DNA of 64,000 nucleotides from Dichomitus squalens LYAD-421 SS1 (GCF_000275845.1 NW_006766888.1:195169-259168); one strand, 5' to 3'; counted from the stretch's first letter, positions 21,787 to 33,555 are shown. Numbers and translations: made by a program. Notes: generated from the sequence alone by a model not told the origin.

Positions 21787-23645
21787 ATGTTCCGCCTTCT
21801 CTCTCGCCCCCTCCGTGCCACCACCCTACTCCGCGCCCCGATACACAGAACGATGGCCAACACTCCGGACTTCGTAAGTCGTAGCGGTTAAATTGTCGTC
21901 CACGTCTGGCTTACCCCTCTCCGCAGAACAAGGGCCTCTACGCGCCCCTTGCAGAGATTGATCCTGAGGTGCAGAACATCATCGACAAGGAGACATGGAG
22001 GCAGTTCTCTGGCCTCGAGCTCATCGCGTCTGAAGTGCGTCCCGACGACCTCATATACCGCTGCTTATCTCGCTGAGCGCACGCGCAGAACTTGACGAGC
22101 CGCGCGACGATGGAGGCCAACGGCTCGATTCTCACTAACAAGTACTCGGAGGGTCTCCCCAACGCACGGTACTACGGCGGCAACGAGTATGTCGACGAGC
22201 TCGAGCTCCTCTGCCAGAAGCGCGCTCTCCAGGCGTTCCACCTCGACCCCGCTCAGTGGGGTGTCAACGTCCAGCCTTACTCTGGTTCTGTACGTAATCT
22301 CGCTCTTCCGTTCTTCCGTCCGAGATTGACTGATGGGCGTTCTGCTGCGCGTGATATTCGCTGCTGTAGACGGCGAACTTTGCGGCCCTCACTGCTCTCA
22401 TTCAGCCCCAGGACCGTTTGATGGGTCTTGGTCTTCCGGATGGCGGTCACTTGACGCACGGGTACTACGTACGTACTCCTATCGGGCCACTCCAGCTTTC
22501 AGAAGGCTAATGCGGCCTCATCACAGACCGCGAAGAAGAAGATGACTGCGTCTTCCATCTACTTCCAGTCCTTACCCTATTCACTCGACCCCGAGACGCA
22601 GCTTATCGACTACAAGGGCGTCGCCAAGCTGGCCAAGATCTACAAGCCCCGTCTGCTTATCTGCGGTGCCTCCGCGTACCCCCGCGACTGGGACTACAAA
22701 ATTCTCCGCGAGATCGCCGACGAGCATGGCGCGTACCTCATGGCTGACATCGCGCACACCAGCGGTCTCGTCGCCGCTGGGGAGCTCGCGGATCCCTTCC
22801 AGTATTGTGACGTCGTCACCACCACTACGCACAAGACTCTCCGCGGTCCGCGTGCTGGTCTCATCTTCTTCAAGAGGGATTCGGACAAGGCGAAGGACCT
22901 CGAGAAGCGCGTGAATGACGCTGTGTTCCCTGCGTGCCAGGGTGGTCCTCATAACAACGTACATCTTCTACCGTTGTTGTAGGAGTGTACGATCTGACTC
23001 CTTTTTGATAGACCATCGCTGGTATCGCTACTGCCCTCCACCAGGCATGCCAACCTACCTGGAAGGCGTACGCGAAGCAGGTCATTGCGAACGCAACGAC
23101 GCTCGGCAAGGAGCTCGTCGCCCGCGGCTACAAGCTCCAGACATCCGGCACGGACAACCACCTCGTCCTCTGGGACCTCCGCCCGCTCGGCCTCACTGGC
23201 TCGAAGCTTGAGAAGCTCTGCGACATCGTCGGCATCACCATCAACAGTGCGTCCTCCCTAGCTTTTTTTCTCGCCTCCGCTTCCTGACATAGATACCCTT
23301 GCAGAGAACGCCGTCTCAGGTGACACGAATGCCCAGGTCCCCGGCGGCATCCGCCTCGGCACCGCCGCGCTCACGTCGCGCAACATGACCGAGGACGACA
23401 TGAAGGTCGTTGCGGACTTCCTCCACCGCGCCGTCCAGCTTTCGCTCACGCTCCAGAAGGAGGCGGGCAGCAAGCTCCTCAAGGACTTCGTCCGCGTCGC
23501 GACCACGCCCGCGGATGGTAAGGTGGGCGCGCAGCAGGTCGCCGGCCTCCGCAAGGAGGTCCGCGAGTTCGCGCGCAGGTGGCCCCTCCCCGGCGTCGAC
23601 GTCTCGACGCTCACTCGTCCTGCCGGCATCGAGGCGGATGATTAG
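21787..23645 (+). CDS. SHMT: Serine hydroxymethyltransferase
   Basis: PLP enzyme converting serine and tetrahydrofolate to glycine and methylene-tetrahydrofolate. Seven exons (21787-21873, 21927-22034, 22089-22289, 22370-22468, 22527-22958, 23012-23246, 23305-23645) sum to 1503 nt, 500 aa, exactly in frame. Visible motifs: [56 protein letters not shown], and [16 protein letters not shown], whose Lys forms the Schiff base with PLP. The first 22 residues ([20 protein letters not shown]) are basic, Ser/Thr/Leu-rich and lack acids, a classic mitochondrial presequence. A second in-frame ATG at 21853 opens MANTPDF, which would give a cytosolic form. Length is normal for the family. Confidence 0.97.
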
Positions 23646-24222
23646 GGGTCGAACACTTTGGCTTGCTCGCGTTAGAGATGTCAGGGGGGCGATTGGTCGA
23701 TCTGTTTGTATCATATGTGTGTAGAGGAGAGAGGGTAGCGTTTGCTTTGGATCATGCCGGTTAGGACAGTAGAGGTAAAATAGTCAGTGTCGGGTATTCA
23801 ACACGCCCCGGCCTTCCCAGACTTTCAACATATCTGGGTTGTTCATGTATCAATAGATTCCACTCTATAATTCGCAATGCACATTGTAACAGCGTTCTTC
23901 AACAGCGTTCTTGCCCAATGTTGGTCAGGCTTCGCATTCGGTGAGTGGACCGGGTGGAGCGTGGTTGAGAGGACCCAGAGCGAGATGATCGGCGAACACG
24001 ATTCATCAAGCTCAAGTATTGAGGGGCAGTTGGGCATTCTCCCCGCCCCTTGCCAGTGCTGGGACCCACCCGATTAGTTCTCTGAGTGGACAGCGGGGAA
24101 ACGACCTCGTGACATCAAGCCATAGTTTTGGGCTGATGTTCTGCGAGGATTGGGCAACAGGTTGATCCACCTCAATGTGTCTGTGGTGAAGCAAGACTAA
24201 AAACGCCGAAAACAGATGCATA
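23646..24222. other. Intergenic, nothing recognised
   Basis: SHMT 3' flank. Short open frames only. T-runs near 24205 probably belong to the tRNA-like unit as Pol III terminators. Confidence 0.45.
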
Positions 24223-24304
24223 CTGCCACGGCGAGGTTCGAACTCACGGCGACTGGCCCTTGACTTCAATGCAGCCACGCTGTAACCAACTCAGCCACTA
24301 GGCT
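24223..24304 (-). tRNA. tRNA-like sequence with long variable arm (possible pseudogene)
   Basis: On the minus strand an A-box match (TGGCTGAGTTGG) and a B-box-like AGTTCGAACCT are correctly spaced. D stem (GCTG/CAGC), T stem (GTGAG/CTCGC) with loop TTCGAAC, and a variable arm with a GGC/GCC stem can be drawn, giving about 82 nt as in Leu/Ser tRNAs. Runs of four and five T follow within 35 nt on that strand, as expected for Pol III. Against it: the acceptor stem has about three mismatches and the anticodon loop lacks the usual T33, so I cannot assign an anticodon. Either a degenerate tRNA or a SINE head. Confidence 0.45.
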
Positions 24305-24440
24305 TCACACTTCTGACAGCACCTTGACATCAAGGGCAATGTGGGACGGGGAATTTCGGTGCACATGGGGAGGGACGGATTGGGCGAGAGCGACAAAGTC
24401 GACGTTGCTCTCCCTCCTCCTTCGCCGGGTCGCGTTCAGC

Positions 24441-24963
24441 ATGCAGCCTACTCTCATTCGCCGTCAGCTCGGTGGCCTCGTTCCCCCCAAAGTCGCCACC
24501 CCGTCCCTCCTCGTAAGTCGTCCTCTTCCCGACCGTCATTCGTCGCCATGTCCCGTTGTTGCTCATCGCGGATTCTCAACCAGTCGTCTGGTACGGGCGC
24601 AGGCCTTGGCCCGCTCGTCAACTTCTACTCCAAGCTCCCCAAGGGTCCCGCTCCTACTTCTGCGGGGGGCATCAAAGCGCGTTTCTTCAATGGCAAGAAC
24701 GCGTCTGCAGCACCCCTGCTGTTCGGCATCCTCGCCATCTTCTCTCTGGGCTACACCATTGACTACCAGAGTGCGTCCGATTCGCTATTCTGATTGAATT
24801 CGAGGACCAGCATTGCTAACGAGGGCGGGGACATTGTTGTTCTGGGTCTGATTTGGGTCGTTAGTGCACTTGAGTGAGTGTTTTTCTTTCTCGTGTCGCG
24901 TCACATCGGTTTGATGAAGACCGTCCATTTCCTCTAGAGCACCACAAGAACCACGCTCACTAA
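24441..24963 (+). CDS. ATP17: Mitochondrial ATP synthase subunit f
   Basis: Small inner-membrane subunit of the F0 sector. Four exons (24441-24512, 24584-24770, 24865-24873, 24938-24963) sum to 294 nt, 97 aa, in frame. N-terminal part MQPTLIRRQLGGLVPP is basic; then LVNFYSKLPKGPAPTSAGGI, ARFFNGKNASAAPLLFGILA (membrane segment) and the C-terminus IDYQMHLKHHKNHAH. The family signature NASAAP and the H-L-+-HHKNHAH tail are both present, and length matches yeast Atp17 (about 100 aa). Exon 3 is only nine bases: without it the ending cannot be read in frame, with it the family tail is exact. Confidence in identity is high. Confidence 0.95.
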
Positions 24964-25933
24964 GCTCCGAGTTGAGATGCGGGTCCAGAAATGGTAGAGA
25001 TAGATCGCACTGTGTATGGACAGGTGAAATTGCATTCGCCCGCGCTGCTACCTCGTCGACGTGGCCAAACAAGCTTTGGACTTCGTCCATCGTCTCTTCC
25101 GTCAAGTCCGCGGGCCTTACGTGGCCTCGTAGGCTGTCGATCATATCATCACCGTTGGTTGCCGCTAGCTTCGGAGGTCGCGACCGGCTTGTGTCGCATC
25201 TGCGGTCGACGGCTAAGTTGAGTGAAATTCCGTTGTGTCTGGATCATAGTCTCCACCTGGACTGTGGATAGTATTGCGCGGGTTGTTATGAGATACAAGC
25301 ACTGGCTCTGAACCGTGTGTAATTCTCAGATTTTGTTACTGCATCCGTATGTTGGTGGGACGCTCTGGTCAACGTGATGCGCGTATGCCAACCGCGATGC
25401 CCTTGCGCCATAGTTGGTTTGCAACGATACAGTTTCAAGACATGTCATCGCCCTGGTTCATGTGTTAATCATCGGCCTTGAGCTTGATGGAGGATTCTAT
25501 TCGCAGTAGTCGGTTCAGAGGTATGTTCGTCATTCGGCGCTAGCCTGCACATATCAAAGATACTCACGACGAGGGTTCTAATAACACACCGCATACACCA
25601 GCGCAAAGATGACAGAAGATGAAACCTGCGCTCGGTTCCATGCTCACTTGAGCATATTTAGCACATGGACATCGTGCAGGTGGTCTTGTAACAATGCGCT
25701 TGTGCTACGCGCGCGTTCGCGGCTCCACCTGCTCCAACTGCGATGCTCTTGCACAACAACGGGGGACGACAACGGCAGCAACACCCTTTGTGTTCCCGTA
25801 TCCGATGCTTCCCATCCGCTGCGACTGCGCCATTGTGTGTGTTGCGCGGCGATCCTCCGGGACGACGAATGTGACGAGATCAGCACCCTCGATGGAACGG
25901 TGCGCCCTCAGGGGGCGTTTACCAGCCCGGGCG
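24964..25933. other. Intergenic, nothing recognised
   Basis: Open frames here (for example from 25609) are Cys/Ser/Leu-rich translations of promoter sequence with no domain match. Confidence 0.45.
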
Positions 25934-25940
25934 TATATAA
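25934..25940 (+). promoter_or_regulatory. TATA box of the CBM19-like gene
   Basis: TATATAA in a GC-rich setting, 232 bp upstream of ATG 26172, followed by a long pyrimidine-rich leader (about 26010-26165), typical of strongly expressed basidiomycete genes. Confidence 0.5.
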
Positions 25941-26171
25941 TGCATGGGCTCTCCAGCTGGGTTGTTCCCTCAGAACAATACCTTGTTCACAGTCCTCTGA
26001 GCCCGGTGCTAGAGTTTCTTTCCCTTTCTCCCTTCGCTGCTTACCACCTGCCTCTCGTCTCGTTCACGTCATCCGTTTGCTCTCGACGCTTTCCACTCAT
26101 TGTATCGTGTACTGTCCATCCATTCACGCTCCACTTCCACGTCCGTGCCAATCCCTCCATAATCTTTCACC

Positions 26172-27627
26172 ATGATCTCTGCGAAGTTTTCCACCTTCGT
26201 CTTCCTCGCCCTCGCGGCGTTCTCAGCGGCCGCCCCCGCCGACTTCCAGAAGCAGAACGCGCTCGACGCGCAGAAGCTCAACGCCAAGTTCGCGTCCCTC
26301 ACCGCGGACTCGTCCTGCAAGGGTACGTCCCGTTCCAGCCCCTCTACTTGCTATGCACTCAGTTGCTGACGAGACGTGTTCCCTGTTCACAGAGGGCGAC
26401 CAGGCATGCGTGAACGGCGGCTTCGCGCAGTGCGTGGGCGGCAAGTTCCAGGTGTCGGGCTGCTCCGCCGGCACGCAGTGCTTCGCGCTCCCCCTCGTCA
26501 ACAAGCAGGGCACCTCCATTGCCTGCGACAGCGCCGACGACGCCGCGGCGCGCATGTCGGCCGCAGGCGTGTCTGGCGGCGTCGACGGCAAGGGCGGCAG
26601 CGGCTCGTCCTCCGGCTCGTCTGGGTCATCGGGCTCGAGCGACTCGGGCTCGACTGACACTGGGGCGAACGCTACGGCCACCGATGGCAGCGCTGGCTCG
26701 ACTGCGACCGCCACGGACGGCTCCGCTGGCTCGACTGCTACGGCTACCGACGGGTCGTCCGACTCGACTGCGACGGACACCTCCATTGCCTCCGCTACGG
26801 ACACCGCCGTCGGCTCGACTGACACCTCGATCGCTACGGCCACCGATACCTCTGGCGCGGCTGGCTCGACTGACACTTCTGTCGCGACTGCCACGGACAC
26901 CTCCGGTGCTGCTGGCTCCACAGACACTTCGGTTGCGACCGCGACCGACACTGGCGTTGGGGCGACTGACACGTCCATTGCGACCGCCACGGACACTGGC
27001 GTCGGCTCCACCGACACGTCTGTCGCGACCGCTACGGACACCGGCGTCGGCTCCGGAGCGACTGCGACGGACTGCGCAGCCCAGCAGACAGTTACGGTGA
27101 CCGTCACCGCCGGTGCGGGCAACGCCACTGCGACCGACACGAGCATCGCGACCGCCACGGACACGTCTGGCGCTGCCGGCTCGACGGACACGAGCGTCGC
27201 GACCGCCACCGACACCTCCGGGGCCGCTGGCTCGACCGACACCTCCATTGCCACGGCCACGGACACGTCTGGTGCTGCTGGCTCGACTGATACGGCCGTC
27301 GCTACTGGGACCGACACCGCAGTCGGCTCGACCGACACGGGCATCTCGACCGCCTCCGCCACGGACGGCAGCGCTGGCTCGACCGACACTGCCGTCGCGA
27401 CTGGCACCGATACCTCTGTTGCGACTGCGACCGACTCGACTGGGGCCGGGGCGACCGACACGATCGTCGCGTCCATTGCGACTGCCACTGGGTCCGCGAC
27501 GGACGGCGCGTCCCTCCCGAGCTACACTGGGGCGTCGGATAACGCGAGCTCTGGCTCGGATTCGGGCTCTGGCGCAGACTCGGGCTCGTCCAAGCACCGC
27601 TCGAAGTTCGCTCTCAACCGCTTGTGA
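26172..27627 (+). CDS. Secreted CBM19-like protein with long Thr/Ser/Ala/Asp repeat tail
   Basis: Two exons, 26172-26322 and 26393-27627, 1386 nt, 461 aa. Signal peptide MISAKFSTFVFLALAAFSAA. Residues about 50-95 contain CVNGGFAQCVGGKFQVSGCS and FALPLVNKQGTSIAC, matching the cysteine pattern of carbohydrate-binding module 19-like domains (chitin binding in yeast chitinase). From about residue 125 the chain is a degenerate repeat built on TDTS-ATATDTSGAAGS, rich in Thr and Ser, probably heavily O-mannosylated and extended. The C-terminus (SKHRSKFALNRL) is basic and lacks a GPI signal. Most likely a secreted, possibly chitin-associated cell-wall protein; binding is inferred, no catalytic domain is present. 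Repetitive GC-rich codons create long meaningless antisense frames. Confidence 0.85.
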
Positions 27628-27706
27628 GCTGACCCGGCCCCTCGGGCTGTGAGTAGTGCCCTGGAGAGAGGGGGGACACGATTGCGTTTCTGCACTTCGC
27701 TTCGCT

Positions 27707-27734
27707 GGACGGACGGACGGACGGACGGACGGAC
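27707..27734. repeat. (GGAC)7 microsatellite
   Basis: Seven perfect GGAC units in the 3' flank of the CBM19-like gene. Confidence 0.95.
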
Positions 27735-28888
27735 ATTTCACATCGCGATGTATGGACACGTATACGTACACGTACACCACCATCGCCCGCACCCGCTACG
27801 CTGCCGAAGTGCTCTGGGGCGCGCGGGGCGGGTCGTTTTACGTCTTGTAGCTTAAGTTATACCTTCGAATGACATGCGGACGCCCCAGAGCGTGGTCAGA
27901 AAGCGCAAACAGTGATATGCTTCGGGCGAGGTCATCTCCGGCCAAGGGTATATGCATGCCCACATGTATGCCCGGGGTCGTCTTGCCAAGTGCTCTGAAG
28001 CTTTCCATCGAAGGCCGGCTCTATCCACTGGCCCGTGCCGTGAGGCGGGCCGGGTCCACTTGCCAAAGCGTTTGCGTGCGCGGTAGTAGCATTAGAGTTT
28101 GAGAGCATCCCTATTGCCCCGTGTCGTTGTCCTGGACTTCCCAACAAGGACTCGGCGTCCTGAGGCTGAGCCTGTTGTATGCATGATATGATAGTAACAG
28201 GTCAAAGAAGCCTCACTGAGTGTGTGGTCGGCGATGGAAACGGGGAGGGCCTCTAACGTCGAACACGCCGAGGATTTGGTTTCGAGTCGGCCCGGTCCGA
28301 GGAAGACGGCATAGATCTGTGACGACAAGCCTTGCGTTGTCGCTCTTCAGGTCTTAAGTAGCAGAAACGGCGGTGAGATCTGTAGAGTGTTTCAAGAAAT
28401 ACCGGTCCAGCGAACTTCGAGCGGCTGTGGTAAACCTCCAGGTAGCTGCAAGTACTTAGCATCCTGATAAGTAGAGTGGCTACGGATAGCGTCCTGCTCA
28501 ACGATGATACGTGTGCGAAAGGGAGAATGAGGGTGGGAAGGGGAAGAAGAGTTGAGGCGGAGAGGTCCGTGCCTGATGCAGGGGAGATGGGATTGCACGC
28601 AGAACGTCCATCGCCAGTCCCCATTACCCTCCACCGCTCCCCCTCCGGGCCTCCTATACTGCGTCTCACTGCCGGCAGCGACGTCTTGAGCACCGTACTT
28701 GCCTCGCTGCGCTCCGACCCCGCATTTGCTTTGCTTCGCCCGCCTACCACTTGACACTCGCGCCCGGCGCGCTGCGCACTTCTGAGTCCATTCTGCTATA
28801 ATAGTCCATCCCTTCGGCTCCCCGCCCGTACACTCTGCACCGTCCCTTCACCCTACCACCTACACTTCTGGACTCTAAGACGGCCACA
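27735..28888. other. Intergenic: 3' flank of CBM19-like gene and USP promoter
   Basis: Minus-strand open frames at 28253-28757 have no recognisable domain. A TATAATAG sequence at about 28796-28803, about 90 bp before ATG 28889, could be the USP core promoter. Confidence 0.4.
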
Positions 28889-31800
28889 ATGATCAGACAC
28901 AAGAGCAAGCCGACCCCGCGGGAGATCTACTTGGAGAAGAAGAGGCGCGAGGAGGAGGAGAAGGATGCCAGTCTGCCGCCCGGGCTCGTCAACCACGGGA
29001 ACACCTGCTTCATGAACTCGACGCTCCAGGGCGTACGTCTCCTCCGTCCCTCAATCGGTATGCGAGTGTCTGACTACGGTCTCTCTGCACAGCTCATCGC
29101 GACGCGCCCACTACACGACTTGGTGCACTTCCAGTCCGTGCCCACATCCCTCCAGCCTCCGGAGGGCCCCTCCATTCTCGCCAGACGATCACCGCAGCTT
29201 ACGAACGGCCATGGCATAGGGGGCGCGGACGAGCTTGCGTGGACCGAGGGCATGCCGCTCGGCGATATCTTCACCACCATCATGCGCAAGGCTTGGGACA
29301 TCCAGGATGCGAAGCGACGGGAGACTATGAGTCCCAAGTGAGTAATCTTCCTCTCATTCATGTCATACGCGGACTCTGCGGCAGCGCACAACGCTCAATG
29401 TGCGATGCGACACTACCTATGGGTAGGCTATACTTCTGTTGGGGCATTGGGCAGGAGCCGGTGGCCAACCCCAGAATGTGGAAGTTTGGGGTGGCTTCCT
29501 CAACATGCATTTCATGCGTTCCATTCCATGTGCGCCCACCTTCGCAATCATCATTGTGAAGGATTGTGAGCTGCCGTCATGATTCGTCCTATATTGCCGG
29601 AGAATGATCGTTACTACTATTTTCGTGGGGGGTATTGTCGATATTGACTGTTTTGGCTCTCAGGGAGATCCTCACCACTATAGGCCGCAAATACGACCAA
29701 TACCTCGACTTCCGGCAACAGGATGCTCACGAATTCCTACGACATATGCTGGACGCCATGCGCATGGAGGAGCTTGATGTGAGTAACTGCCTTTGTTCAG
29801 CTTTGGGGGTGAAAGAGGCCGTAGGGCTGTAGCCGTTTAGTCCGGCCTCTCGTGCGGTGCCCGTATGTGGTTGAGGACGCGCAGCGGCAGCGAAGCGCGA
29901 CAACCCCGGATATAGAACCGCGATATTCTTGGCCAGAGCGACTCCATCGCATCCATGGGGCTAGCCGGATACTGACTACATGCGTTCATGCAGATTATCA
30001 AAAAACGCCAGCCCCCGCCCTCCAGTACAAAACGGAAACGCGCCCGCGGCGGGAGCGAGCCGAAATCCACACCACCACCTCTCCCTTCCCCCGCTCTGTC
30101 ACAGTCCGATCCGCCAGCGCAAGCGCACAGTCCCGGCATCCCGTCAACCCCGCCACAGCTACCCCAACAAACACCTGACCTCGACCGCCCGCTGCCCCCA
30201 GTACCGAACGGGGGCGAGAAGCTCGAGTCGTTCGTGGACATGCTCTTCGGGGGCCAGCTCGCGAGCATCCTCGTCTGCGAGAAGTGCAAGAAGGTGTCGG
30301 TGACGTACGAGGACTTCAACGACCTCAGCCTGAGCATCAAGCCCGAGGACTACGTCAACAAGCACCACCGGAAGCGCGACCGCATCAAGCGCATCGCGCG
30401 CAAGCTCCGCATCCGGCCCCCTGCCGCGTACGGCAGCGGTAGTGCGAATGACAGTGCGGGCTCGAGCGCGAAGGCGCGCGCGTCGTCGGTGCCTACGAGT
30501 CCCGTTAGGCGGAGCTCGGAGCTCGCGCTGCACGAGGAGGAGCCGCCGACGAGCGTGGATCCGAGGCGGAGGAGCTTTGACCATCCGGGGGAAGACGAGA
30601 GGAGGGACGCGGTGGCTAGGCTGGTGAGCACTGTGTCTGCGCCTTCTGGGTTAGACTCGGCGATTGCGGAGGACGACGAGACAGACGCGGCGGAGCGGGA
30701 GAAGGAGACGGAGTTGGAGCGCGCGGAGGAGACCGACGCGTTTGAGACGGAGGGCGGGACCGACTGGACGCACGTAGGGGCGGACGGTCCTGGCTGGGGA
30801 GCGGGCGCGGGGTCGGAGGAGAAGCCTAAGGACAAGCAGGGCAAGGAGAAGGACGACGCGTGGGGCAAGATTGCGCGGCGGATCAGCGTGTCGATGAAGC
30901 TCGGAGGGCGGGAGAAGGATCGCGAGAAGGACAAGGACAAGGACTCGCGCCCGTCGAGTCGCGCGAGTGAGCGCGGTCGCAAGCCTGACATCAAGGACGC
31001 GTTCCGTGTGAAGCGTAGCGAGACACGCTCGCCGCGAATGACGTCTCTTGCGCCCGGTGCTTCGGCGCATGAGCCTGCTCCCGAGGCAGCGGACGCGTCG
31101 GAGGTGGCCAAGCGAGCGACCTCGCCCACACCAAACTCTCCCCGGATTTCTTCGCCTCTGCGACCGCCGTACTCGCGCCGATCGTCGGCGAATCCATTTG
31201 CCCGCAGCAATCACGAACCACCGATCAAGTCGCGAGCCGTCTCCGTCGACCCCAAGATGTCCGAGGAGGACATGGCGTACCTCCGACGTATCCTAGCGGA
31301 CGTGCACCCCGTCACAGGTAACCCTCTGTCGATCCTCCAGACCGCGTTCTCAGGGAACGGGCCCGTCAGCGCTGGACAGGTCGGCAACACCGCGGCGCTG
31401 GCTACGCAGGTGCTATGGGCGAAGCTTGGCCACCTACCAGGCATCGAGGAGTGCTTGCGCATGTTCACAGCCGTCGAGATCTTGGACGGGGAGAATATGG
31501 TTGGCTGTCATCGTTGCTGGAAGATTGCCAACGGGTTGTACATACTGCCTTTGCGGAGCAAGGATGGCTTCGATGCAGACTCTGACACGGAGAGCGACGA
31601 ATCCTCCGGTGACGACTCGTCAGACCAGAGCGCCGATAAGGCGCCCATTTCCGTCAATCCCGCACGGTCGGCGACTGAACCTAGCAGGAGCGAGACGGAG
31701 GACAGCGGGGTGCTCTCGTCACCAGATTTGAGCAGTGGTCGAGTGTCGCCGGCATCGACCTCTCTTGTCTCGACGGTTGTCACCCAGGCCCAAAGCAGAC

Positions 31801-32929
31801 CGGGAGACACTGCGTCAGTGTCATCCGCTCCGACGACCATTACCGTACCTCCATCCGAGTCTTCTACGTCTATGTTGCATGCGCGCAAAGACAGCCTCTT
31901 GTCTCCCCAGCCTTCGACATACGGGGGCCTTCCAATTCCCCAGATATCTACGACGGAACCTGACACTCCCGACGGTGGCATACTAGGCCCTGCTTTATCC
32001 AGGGATTCATGGACACAGACTTGGCCCTCGACTCGCGCAGTGGTTGGCATGTCACTGTCCGATGACTCTCTCCTTACGCCGAAACGGCGGCGACACAGAA
32101 GAGCGCTCAGGAAGGATGGCTTAGACGATAGCGGGTCGAGTTCAGATGACGACTTTGATGACTCCGCGAGTGATACCTCCGCACCCTCGTCCGCCTCCGA
32201 AAGCTCGGCTTCCCCATTTGTTTCCCCGAGGTCGTCCGTGGAGAAGTTAACCGACCCTAACCCGCCATCGGAGCTCCCGTCGCCCAAACCAGCGCATCGC
32301 GTCCAGGATAAGAAGGTTCCGCGATCAAAACAAGTCGTGCCCCGGAGGATGTACAAGCGCTACCTGATCAGCACACCTCCCCCGATCCTCGTCATCCATC
32401 TCAAGCGCTTCCAGCAGACGAACAAGTCGCATGCGATGTCGTTCTCAGGCGGGTTCAAGAAGCTGGACGAGTTCGTGTCGTTTCCGGAGTACCTCGATCT
32501 TGCTCCGTTCCTCGTTCCGAAACGGGAGGATTTTGTTGGGAAAGCGGGCAAGGGCAAGACCAAGCAGCAAGAGAAGTGTATGTACCGGCTATATGCCGTG
32601 GTCGTGCACATTGGCAACATGGTATGTTCCCCGTGCTATTCGACTGATGAAGTGTGCTGACCATGCTTGCTCAGCTCGGTGGACACTACATCGCATACAC
32701 TGCACTTCCCAACAGTGTCCCTGCACCCGGTCCCACAACGCCCTCTTCTGAGTTAGACAAACCTGTCCTGCCGTCGTCGGGCAGCTCTGACTCGCATGTA
32801 AGCCAAACGTCGGAGACTCAGCGCCCGACGCGGAAGTGGGCGTATATTAGCGACTCTACCGTAAAACTGACGACGCTCGAGGAGGTCCTCAAGGCCAAGG
32901 CCTATATTTGCATGTACGAGCGCGTCTGA
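28889..32929 (+). CDS. Ubiquitin carboxyl-terminal hydrolase (USP/UBP family, C19)
   Basis: Cysteine protease removing ubiquitin. Exons 28889-29032, 29093-29337, 29664-29778, 29994-32621 and 32675-32929 sum to 3387 nt, 1128 aa. Cys box GLVNHGNTCFMNSTLQG (nucleophile Cys at about residue 40); Gln/Asp region FRQQDAHEFLRHMLDAM; Zn-ribbon half LVCEKCKKVSVTYEDFNDL with MVGCHRC much later; then PPPILVIHLKRFQQ and the His box LGGHYIAYTA, ending ISDSTVKLTTLEEVLKAKAY. The catalytic domain is split by an insertion of roughly 600 residues, mostly disordered Ser/Glu/Arg-rich sequence. That layout resembles the USP16/45 and yeast Ubp16-type subgroup, but I do not assign an orthologue. Introns 2 (326 nt) and 3 (215 nt) are long for this genome. 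Confidence 0.92.
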
Positions 32930-33555
32930 TTGACCCCACTATAACCCATTCTTTCTGGACTGCATTCGCCCCCGATACCCACTAGCCTTGCACACTATCG
33001 CTCGCTCTCATCTCAGACCATGTTCGTCATTGCCGACTTCTACGCCGTACACCATATATCATCTCTGCGTGTACAGCATACCATCAGCAACTATCCTGGG
33101 GGACGATGCTTGATTAAGTTACAATCACAGCAACCACGCTACTCTAACAGCAATGTATACCTAACTTATCCCTACAACACTACGAATGCGAGCACGTATT
33201 GTTAGAAGTCAATCTGTAGGGTTTTGTTGTACTGTAGAACCACTGTCGCGCCCCCCAATAATACCCTGTTGTAGAGGGTCCTGGGAAGCACCGGAGGACG
33301 CCGAGTATTCACCGGTATTGTTGGCTTTCCGACATCGAGCTGCAATAGTAGCTGTGAATAGGCCAGCAGAAGGGGTTGCAGCGTATGAGGATTATACATG
33401 ATTAAGTTGATATGTAGGGCACAGGGTCTCAGACAACAAGGAACAAATGTGACAAGATTGCGCGAAGAACGAGTCGACTATAAGTGACAGACGCCAAAAC
33501 CTGAGTTTCGACGTCTAAGAACGCCCCTGGTATTTGAAGAGGACGGTTACCCCCT
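32930..33555. other. Intergenic between convergent genes, nothing recognised
   Basis: AT-richer than its neighbours; no exon or RNA recognised. Confidence 0.5.

Noticed and set aside
25609..26413. 188- and 239-codon plus-strand open frames upstream of the CBM19-like gene
   Set aside because: They cover the TATA box and pyrimidine-rich leader and run out of frame into the signal-peptide exon; composition is non-coding.
26223..27488. 421-codon and 388-codon open frames on the minus strand opposite the CBM19-like gene
   Set aside because: They are antisense shadows produced by the repetitive GC-rich TDTS/ATAT codons of the true gene; no start context, introns or domain.
28253..28757. 165-codon minus-strand open frame upstream of the USP gene
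   Set aside because: No family resemblance and it overlies the region expected to hold the USP promoter.
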